Assembly: GCA_019347585.1 (NCBI GenBank)
Contig: JAHWLC010000053.1
Coordinates: forward strand, 1 to 7,285
Length of the DNA stretch: 7,285 bases
Origin: Actinomycetota bacterium
GTDB lineage: Bacteria > Actinomycetota > Acidimicrobiia > Spongiisociales > ZC4RG35
Reading direction: 5' to 3'
In this document: positions 1 to 4,753 of the stretch, one piece after another
Position numbering within the stretch: position 1 is the first letter of the stretch
Layout: every line of letters starts with the position of its first letter
Translations under genes and position numbers: made by a program
The notes under the pieces: model-generated
Seen by the model: the letters and a program-made list of their open reading frames with translations, nothing else
Told to the model about the DNA's origin: nothing
Database searches by the model: none

Positions 1-412
1 CAACGGACGCCCGGCGCACCACCACCGTTCCCGCCACCCGGTCTCCGAGGCGCTGGCGGCGATCGGAGTTCCATACCAGGATGGCTCCCACCAGGTAGAA
101 GAGCGGTAGGACGTCGACGACCCGGAGCACGTTGCGGATGGTGGAAGCCCTCCAGTCAACCGGCGAGCCGTCCTCCATCACCACCCGCTGCCCCAGGGCC
201 AGCTTGCCGAAGGTGGCGCCCACGGTGGCCTCCAAGACGATGAAGTAGGCGAACGAGACCAGGACGTAGAGGAAGAACGGCCCGCCGCTCAGCTCGAACC
301 CGGAGGCGGTCGTTCCTCCGGTGAAAGCGGCCAACAGCCATCCCATCGCACCCAACACCACGGTGTCGATGACCGTGGCCACCAGCCGGGCCCACACGCC
401 GACATACCTCAT
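1..412 (-). CDS. RDD-family integral membrane protein (3' end cut off by window edge)
   Basis: Translating the reverse strand from the ATG at 412 gives 137 residues with no stop before base 1, so the C-terminus is missing, though most of an RDD domain is present. Three hydrophobic segments lie near residues 8-30, 47-64 and 97-114. Family hallmarks are an early Arg (R9) and Asp (D16) in the first helix, the FGKLALGQRV motif at 69-78 after helix 2, and the RLGDRVAGTVVV signature at 121-132. The start is supported by a Shine-Dalgarno AAGGAGG (minus strand, bases 421-427) 8 nt upstream. RDD proteins are small polytopic membrane proteins; a few are implicated in Na+(Li+)/H+ antiport, but most have no known function, and nothing here shows a substrate. 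The gene diverges from the PrsW cluster and shares its 201-bp upstream region. A shorter ORF from 395 is an out-of-frame shadow. Confidence 0.88.
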   Translation of the reverse strand, partial: MRYVGVWARLVATVIDTVVLGAMGWLLAAFTGGTTASGFELSGGPFFLYVLVSFAYFIVLEATVGATFGKLALGQRVVMEDGSPVDWRASTIRNVLRVVDVLPLFYLVGAILVWNSDRRQRLGDRVAGTVVVRRASV

Positions 413-485
413 CTCCTCATCCTCCTTGCCAGTCCGGGCCGCCGCTCCCTCCTGGGATTCGCTCTTTCCATCCCACCAGGGACGA

Positions 486-503
486 GTTGAACAAGAGTTG
501 AAT
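486..503 (-). repeat. Two heptamers (ATTCAAC, GTTCAAC) phased by 11 bp, facing the RDD gene
   Basis: On the plus strand these are GTTGAAC at 486-492 and GTTGAAT at 497-503, starting exactly 11 bp apart. Read toward the RDD gene they are ATTCAAC then GTTCAAC, two adjacent 11-bp direct-repeat units. Repeats spaced one helical turn apart are the usual operator form for PhoP/OmpR- and SARP-type winged-helix activators. The repeats are seen directly; the operator role is inferred. Confidence 0.4.
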
Positions 504-562
504 CAGCGCCGGCAGTCTCTATCCGATCATGGCGACGATGTCGAGCCCATGGACCGTCCGAT

Positions 563-591
563 GTTCAACTTCTGTCGCGGCGGCGTTCAAC
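563..591 (+). repeat. Two GTTCAAC heptamers phased by 22 bp, facing the PrsW cluster
   Basis: Perfect GTTCAAC copies occur at 563-569 and 585-591, starting 22 bp (two helical turns) apart, in the same orientation as the downstream genes. The copy near 585 ends 37 nt before the ATG at 629, a plausible place for an activator site overlapping a -35 region. The sequence 8 nt further on (GATGTG, 600-605) is a poor -10. The operator role is inferred. Confidence 0.4.
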
Positions 592-613
592 CGACTGCTG
601 ATGTGATGCCCCG

Positions 614-1159
614 ATGCGTGAAGGAGAGATGTGTTGGCCCCCCGGTGGAGCCGGGAGCGGGCGCTCCCTGTTGCTGTGGACGGCCGCAGGACTGGCCGTG
701 GTCGCCCTCATCGTCCTTGGCCTGGTCGATCTGCTACCGGCCTCGGCGTTAGCCGCTTTGCTGCTGAACTTCGGCCACCTGCCGGGCTCCGCCCCTGCTT
801 CAGGTCTTGGGGGTGGTCCATCATTGAAGGATCTGCTGAGGCGCAGGCCGGGCGATGAGTGGTACGAGATGGGGGACGGCGAGTCCCCCGGCGACTGGCT
901 GGACAGGGTGAAGGACCATTGGGACGACCGCCTGAACCCTCCTCTCCCGCCTCAAGCCCCCGTGCCTCCTCCCACCTGGAAAGAGCAGTTCAAGGACTGG
1001 TACACCGACAAGGGCGGCGAGTTTTTCGACGATATCGTCGACATCGTCCAAGACGACATAGACAGACACCGCGACGCTCGGCGCGAGGCCGACCAGCAGA
1101 AGCGTCACAGCGACCAGGCCCATAAGCAGTACCCGGATTCACCCCACGCTCCCCAATGA
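614..1159 (+). CDS. Unrecognised membrane-anchored or secreted protein, possible partner or substrate of the adjacent PrsW protease
   Basis: This encodes 181 residues from the ATG at 614, or 176 from the in-frame ATG at 629. The second start has AAGGAG at 621-626 in front but only 2 nt of spacing; the first has no visible Shine-Dalgarno. A hydrophobic helix spans about residues 18-40 and a second hydrophobic patch 43-53. The stretch could be one membrane anchor, a short hairpin, or a signal peptide ending near SALA (44-47). A Gly-rich spacer, a Trp- and acid-rich region (80-107), a Pro-rich linker (109-120), an acidic amphipathic segment (about 127-150) and a basic, Gln/His-rich tail (151-181) follow. 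I recognise no family. It ends 7 bp before the PrsW gene, so co-transcription is likely. A single-pass protein next to PrsW invites comparison with the Bacillus PrsW substrate RsiW, but there is no sequence evidence that it is an anti-sigma factor. Confidence 0.7.
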   Translation: MREGEMCWPPGGAGSGRSLLLWTAAGLAVVALIVLGLVDLLPASALAALLLNFGHLPGSAPASGLGGGPSLKDLLRRRPGDEWYEMGDGESPGDWLDRVKDHWDDRLNPPLPPQAPVPPPTWKEQFKDWYTDKGGEFFDDIVDIVQDDIDRHRDARREADQQKRHSDQAHKQYPDSPHAPQ

Positions 1160-1166
1160 GGAACGG

Positions 1167-2216
1167 ATGAGTCCCCAACCCGGCCGTGGTCGCGACCGAG
1201 TCCAACTCGGGCCGGTGGCGCTGGCACCTTCGACGCTGGTGGTGATGGCGGGTGTGATGTGGTGGGTGGGCATCATGCTGGCTCAAACCGGGGGCTCAGG
1301 GTGGCGAGCTCTGTGGGCGGCGGTCTCCTTCGTCGTCGGCTTGATGCTGGTGACCTCGGCCACCCGCACCGTCGGCCTGCGTCGACTGGTCTCGTTCTTT
1401 ATCGTCGGAGGGTTCCTGCTGACGATCGGATGGATCGTCATCAGGCTGCTGTCGGCGATCGTCGGACCCGATGTGACGGGCGTCTACCTGGTCCCATTGG
1501 TGGAAGAAACGCTCAAGATCGCCCCGGTGCTGGCGTTCTTGTGGTCGCGGCGGAGGCGGAGAATCCTCACCCTCGGAGCACTCGACATCATGGTCTTGGC
1601 CGCCGCCGTCGGCGCCGGGACCGGTATGGTCGAGGAGGCGTTCATTCGCCTGGAGTTCGCCTGGCCAGACGTGGTCCTGCTGCCTGCCGTGGCCACCACC
1701 TCATTAGGCCGCCTTATCGCCGGGCACGCCATCTGGTCGGCCCTGGCCGGACTCACCTTGGGCCTCGGCGTGCTGCTCCGCAGTCGTCGAGGGCTGGCCT
1801 ACCTCATCGCCCCCTCCGGCTTCCTCCTGGCGGTGCTCGACCACTCCCTCACCAACGCCTACTCCGGTGGCGATCCCGGTCTCGGTTGGCGGGTGCTCAA
1901 CGGGGTCTTCCTCAACGGCTACCTGACCTCAGTCGTTTTGTACCTGGGGCTAGCCGCCACCATCGTCTTCGAGGCCTGGATCGTGTATCGGAAGCTGCCC
2001 CGACTCCCCGACCTCCGTCTTCCGCTGAAAGCGATCCGCGACAGGGAGAGCAGCCCGCTCAACCAGTGGAGAGCGGCGTGGACGTTCCTGACCACTCGTC
2101 GCCGCCTCGCCTTCGCCAACTTCCACTTCCGCTCCTCGCACACCGAACCGGAACGCCTCGAGGCAGCCCGGACCGCGATGGGGCTGGGAGCCGCGCTGGC
2201 GGGACAGCGGACATGA
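1167..2216 (+). CDS. PrsW-family intramembrane metalloprotease
   Basis: This is a 349-residue polytopic membrane protein with roughly eight hydrophobic segments between residues 20 and 275 and a basic cytosolic-looking tail. All PrsW-family motifs are present: EExxK at 113-117 (VEETLK), GMVEE ending in E156-E157, H187 within GRLIAGHAIWSA, and D225-H226 within LAVLDHSLTN. The conserved Glu and His residues are the presumed metal ligands and catalytic residues, so the enzyme should be active. In Bacillus subtilis PrsW makes the first cut in the anti-sigma factor RsiW; actinobacterial homologues are mostly uncharacterised, so the substrate here is unknown. The ATG at 1167 follows a GAGGA (1158-1162) that overlaps the upstream stop. 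The 3' end overlaps the next start codon as ATGA (2213-2216), which implies translational coupling. Residues after about 290 are a charged extension without visible motifs. Confidence 0.88.
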   Translation: MSPQPGRGRDRVQLGPVALAPSTLVVMAGVMWWVGIMLAQTGGSGWRALWAAVSFVVGLMLVTSATRTVGLRRLVSFFIVGGFLLTIGWIVIRLLSAIVGPDVTGVYLVPLVEETLKIAPVLAFLWSRRRRRILTLGALDIMVLAAAVGAGTGMVEEAFIRLEFAWPDVVLLPAVATTSLGRLIAGHAIWSALAGLTLGLGVLLRSRRGLAYLIAPSGFLLAVLDHSLTNAYSGGDPGLGWRVLNGVFLNGYLTSVVLYLGLAATIVFEAWIVYRKLPRLPDLRLPLKAIRDRESSPLNQWRAAWTFLTTRRRLAFANFHFRSSHTEPERLEAARTAMGLGAALAGQRT

Positions 2217-3940
2217 CAGCGTGGCCGCTCTGGGAGAGATGGAGGGGATCCATTGGCTTGCTGTCGCTGCTGGCGGTATTCGCCGCGGCGTGCGGCTCTG
2301 GGGGCGAGGGGGCCACGCCATCCACCGACACATCGTCCACCTCCGCCACCGAGACCACCAGCGCGGAGACCACCACCGCCGAGACCACTACCGGCGAAAC
2401 CGGCACTGCAGCAGAGAGCTGCCCTGCGGAGCAGCGTTCGGCGCTCTCCGACGACTGGGAGTACCTCAAGTTCACCGACCTGTTCAGCTCCGACTTCTTG
2501 TTCTTCCTTCCGCCCGACTGGGTCGACCAGCCCCCGGCCAGCTTTCCAGCCGGCGATGCATTTCACCCCGACAACCTGAGCGAGGCCGGCTTGGATCCCG
2601 ATGCCACCGTGCAACCGATCGCGGTGACTCACCCGTCGCAGCTTCCCGGAGTCTCCCTGTTGACCCTCACAGAGGTGACTTCGCCTCTCCACGTGGTGTA
2701 TGCCCGCCAGGAAGATCACATACGCGCCGGCACCGGCACCGACGTGCAGGAGATCCTGCGCACCGGGATGAGAACCTGCCTGGGTGGCCAGACGGCCATG
2801 GGACTGGAGCTCCTCCTCGACGGTGACATCTACACCCAAGCGTGGACGACGGTGAGAGCCGGCACCCTCTACCAGTTCGTCCTAGTCGCTGAGGACGAGG
2901 CCCAGGCCGACGTGTTGGATGAGATCTTGCGGAGCTGGGCCTGGGACCAAGCCGCCGTAGAAGCCGCCGCGGCGGCGGATGCCGCGGCGGCTGCGGCGGC
3001 GACCACCGAGATGCCCAGCATCTGCGAGCCGGATCCACCCACCGACATGTCGGCAGGGTGGTCGCGGCTCACATCCGAGGACTTCGCCTTCTCCCATCCG
3101 GGTGACTGGCAGGACCTGAGCGGAGCCGTGACACTGGCGGCGGCGGGTTTCCTCGACGAGGAGACCTATGCGGAGACGGGGCTCGCCCCGGACGCCACGT
3201 TCACCTCCACTTTGGTGCGCGACCCGTCCGGCTTCCCCAACGTGTCGGTCTTCCGGTTCGAGGGCGTTCAATCGCCGCTGGACGAGGTACACGGCCGCTT
3301 GCAGACTCACCTCGACGAGCTGCCGGAGGTGGAGGGTGTCACGCCCAGCACCCGCCCCCTCTGCGTGGGCGGGGAGCCGGCGTGGGCGCTCGATCTGCTG
3401 TTCTCGCCCGACCCCGACGGCGAGGACACCTTCTATCAGGAGAACTGGTACGTGCTCCGCGGAGAGACGCTCTACCAGGTCCAGCTGCTGGCCGAGGACC
3501 CGGAGGACACCGAGGCCTTCCACGAGCTGCTCCGCACCTGGGAGTGGCCACCGGTTGAGGCCGAAGACCCCACCGGTGGCTCGGAGGGCGTCTCGGGAGG
3601 CATCTTCGTCGAGGCGCACATGGCCACCGAGGCGGACACCTCCCTCGATGCTCCGGATCGGTCGACGTTTACCTCGACCTTCGGCCCCGACACCACGCAG
3701 GTCTACGTCGTCTTCCGCTTGCAACCGGGAACCTCTGGCCGGGTCAACATCACCTGGAGGATGGAGGGAGACGTGATCCTCCAGAGCGAGACCAATTACT
3801 CCGAGGACACCAATTGGGCATCTGCCTCCATCTATTACTCGGGCGGCGAATTCCTCGCCCCAGGCAGCTACGAGGTGGAGTTGGACGTGGAGGAGACCGG
3901 CGATCGAGTGGTGGTGCCCTTCACCATCGAGGACGCCTGA
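2213..3940 (+). CDS. Lipoprotein with two tandem PsbP/Mog1-like domains and a C-terminal beta-sandwich-like domain
   Basis: This encodes 575 residues. The N-terminus is a lipoprotein signal: hydrophobic 14-24, then VFAAAC with Cys27 followed by GSGG. A Thr/Ser/Glu linker (36-66) leads to two clearly homologous domains, about 70-245 and 271-445. Matching landmarks are LPPDW (99-103) and HPGDW (295-299), GLDPDAT and GLAPDAT, CLGG (189-192) and CVGG (384-387), LYQFVLVAED and LYQVQLLAED, and EILRSWAW and ELLRTWEW. Each repeat has two cysteines (70/189 and 271/384), suggesting one disulfide apiece. An Ala-rich linker (246-265) separates them. Residues 455-575 look like a beta-sandwich, ending in a GSYEVELDVEETG-type strand pair. 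The pattern resembles extracytoplasmic PsbP/Mog1-fold domains, but this is by eye. The start at 2213 is chosen from the lipoprotein signal and the ATGA overlap with the protease gene; the frame stays open upstream only as a shadow. The ligand is unknown. Confidence 0.82.
   Translation: MTAWPLWERWRGSIGLLSLLAVFAAACGSGGEGATPSTDTSSTSATETTSAETTTAETTTGETGTAAESCPAEQRSALSDDWEYLKFTDLFSSDFLFFLPPDWVDQPPASFPAGDAFHPDNLSEAGLDPDATVQPIAVTHPSQLPGVSLLTLTEVTSPLHVVYARQEDHIRAGTGTDVQEILRTGMRTCLGGQTAMGLELLLDGDIYTQAWTTVRAGTLYQFVLVAEDEAQADVLDEILRSWAWDQAAVEAAAAADAAAAAAATTEMPSICEPDPPTDMSAGWSRLTSEDFAFSHPGDWQDLSGAVTLAAAGFLDEETYAETGLAPDATFTSTLVRDPSGFPNVSVFRFEGVQSPLDEVHGRLQTHLDELPEVEGVTPSTRPLCVGGEPAWALDLLFSPDPDGEDTFYQENWYVLRGETLYQVQLLAEDPEDTEAFHELLRTWEWPPVEAEDPTGGSEGVSGGIFVEAHMATEADTSLDAPDRSTFTSTFGPDTTQVYVVFRLQPGTSGRVNITWRMEGDVILQSETNYSEDTNWASASIYYSGGEFLAPGSYEVELDVEETGDRVVVPFTIEDA
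2351..2404 (+). repeat. 15-bp in-frame tandem repeat encoding the E-T-T-x-x linker of the lipoprotein
   Basis: Three full units start at 2351, 2366 and 2381, with a partial unit at 2396. They encode ETTSA, ETTTA, ETTTG and ETG. The repeat forms the flexible, probably extended and possibly O-glycosylated linker between the lipid anchor and the first folded domain. In-frame repeats of this kind can change copy number by slippage. Confidence 0.7.
2951..3002 (+). repeat. GCC/GCG low-complexity tract encoding an Ala-rich interdomain linker
   Basis: A run of almost pure alanine codons, interrupted by Val-Glu and one Asp, encodes residues about 247-263 of the lipoprotein, exactly between its two duplicated domains. 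It is seen directly. It may form a helical spacer and is prone to replication slippage or assembly error. Confidence 0.6.
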
Positions 3941-3970
3941 GGCCGTGCCCGATCCCAAGGGAGGAAGACC

Positions 3971-4438
3971 ATGAACCGGAGCACCGTGGTGACACTGATG
4001 GTTCTGGTTCTGGCCGCTTGTGGAGGGGCCACCCGGAGCGAAGGCGGGGCCATTACCGAGGAGGGTCGGGTCTCGGCCTTGGACGTGGAAGTAGGAGACT
4101 GCTTCGATGATCCTGACGACTTCGGCGCCATCACCTCTGTCGAAGCGATTCCCTGCGACCAGCTCCACGACAATGAGGTGTTCGCCCTCCCCCAGCACCC
4201 GGCGGGTCCCTCCGAGCCCTATCCGGGAGACGATGCGCTGAACTCCTACGCCGAGGAGGCCTGTGTCGAAGCGTTCGCCGACTACGTGGGGATCCCCTAC
4301 GAGGAGTCCGTCTTCCCACTGGGCACTATCTCGCCGGGAGCTGACACCTGGGAGGACGGAGATCGGGAGATCATCTGCATTCTCTACGACCCGGGCCTGG
4401 AGAAACTGGAGGGATCGATGCGGGGTGCGGAGCGCTGA
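3971..4438 (+). CDS. Small lipoprotein with a septum-formation-type domain
   Basis: This encodes 155 residues. The signal peptide ends in a lipobox, LVLAAC with Cys17 followed by GG, so the product should be anchored on the outer face of the cytoplasmic membrane. The mature part carries the pattern of the actinobacterial septum-formation domain: VGDCF (41-45), then PCDQLHDNEVF (61-71), a third Cys at 98, and W127 before GDR and a final Cys136. The four cysteines (44, 62, 98, 136) probably form two disulfides. The family is named after a protein linked to septum formation, but most members are uncharacterised, and a division role here is not shown. Translation starts at ATG 3971 behind a strong GGAGG at 3960-3964 with a 6-nt spacer. 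It lies 30 bp after the duplicated-domain lipoprotein and is the last gene of the apparent operon. Confidence 0.8.
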   Translation: MNRSTVVTLMVLVLAACGGATRSEGGAITEEGRVSALDVEVGDCFDDPDDFGAITSVEAIPCDQLHDNEVFALPQHPAGPSEPYPGDDALNSYAEEACVEAFADYVGIPYEESVFPLGTISPGADTWEDGDREIICILYDPGLEKLEGSMRGAER

Positions 4439-4520
4439 TGGACCTCTGTGATCGCCCTGACCGCCCATGCTCCAGACGGAGACGGACGGAGCACTGCCAC
4501 TCCGCCCCAACGTCCATCGG

Positions 4521-4539
4521 CTGGGGCCGCCCGCCCCAG
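4521..4539. terminator. GC-rich 7-bp hairpin, candidate terminator
   Basis: CTGGGGC (4521-4527) and GCCCCAG (4533-4539) form a perfect 7-bp stem with a 5-nt loop, 83 nt after the last gene of the plus-strand cluster. No U-tract follows, as is common for terminators in G+C-rich actinobacteria, so termination is plausible but unproven. Confidence 0.4.
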
Positions 4540-4687
4540 ACGTGCCAGTCCGTGTCTCGCTCGCCAAGCGGTCCTTGACCTGGTTGCTCAACCTGCCGGC
4601 CGGCTCGACCAGGGGGAACTCACCTGGAAGATGAATCCGTAGGCAGGCACCTGAGCGTTGATGGCGGCAGCGCGTCAGCACCTCACC

Positions 4688-4728
4688 GGCGAAGCCGGGA
4701 GGGTTTCGCCTGCGGCGACTCGTGCCGC
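4688..4728. terminator. Pair of adjacent hairpins between convergent genes, candidate terminator
   Basis: GGCGAAGCC (4688-4696) pairs with GGTTTCGCC (4702-4710) around a 5-nt loop. The stem is 9 bp with one G-U wobble in plus-strand RNA, which becomes a C-A mismatch in minus-strand RNA. Just after it, GCGGC (4712-4716) pairs with GCCGC (4724-4728). The pair lies 26 bp beyond the stop codon of the minus-strand regulator and could end transcripts from either side. No T-tract is visible. Confidence 0.4.
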
Positions 4729-4753
4729 GGAGAGCCCGAGAACGGAGAACCGA

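Larger units (their letters stand above)
413..613. promoter_or_regulatory. Divergent intergenic region between the RDD gene and the PrsW cluster
   Basis: This 201-bp stretch should hold the promoters for both directions. No coding frame in it is convincing. It contains the RDD gene's Shine-Dalgarno (421-427) and four copies of a GTTCAAC-type heptamer, two facing each way and annotated separately. I could not find a convincing -10 hexamer on either strand, so the promoter positions are inferred only from gene orientation. Confidence 0.55.
4439..4753. other. Convergent intergenic region with candidate terminators and no convincing gene
   Basis: This 315-bp gap lies between the stop of the septum-formation lipoprotein and the stop of the minus-strand regulator. 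Short plus-strand ORFs here (4448-4642 and 4658-4963) lack good Shine-Dalgarno sequences and family features, and the second runs antisense into the regulator. Inverted repeats at 4521-4539, 4579-4613 (an imperfect outer stem around the palindrome GCCGGCCGGC at 4595-4604) and 4688-4728 suit transcript ends. A minus-strand stretch at about 4556-4604 faintly resembles a recombinase HTH fragment. Confidence 0.6.

Noticed and set aside
821..1123. Minus-strand 100-residue hydrophobic ORF opposite the unknown membrane protein
   Set aside because: It is antisense to the operon's first gene, whose stop is spaced tightly before prsW, and has no independent support.
1259..2212. A +-strand frame open through the whole protease gene that would extend the duplicated-domain lipoprotein by 318 residues
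   Set aside because: It is the Arg/Pro/Gly-rich shadow of the PrsW frame. The true start at 2213 gives a lipoprotein signal peptide and the ATGA overlap.
4448..4642. Plus-strand 64-residue ORF after the last cluster gene
   Set aside because: It is Arg/Ala/Pro-rich with no ribosome-binding site and is interrupted by hairpins; more likely noncoding.
2882..4681. Long minus-strand ORF of 599 residues opposite the two lipoprotein genes
   Set aside because: It is antisense to genes with clear signal peptides, lipoboxes and domain motifs. Long antisense frames are common in G+C-rich DNA and this one shows no family motif.
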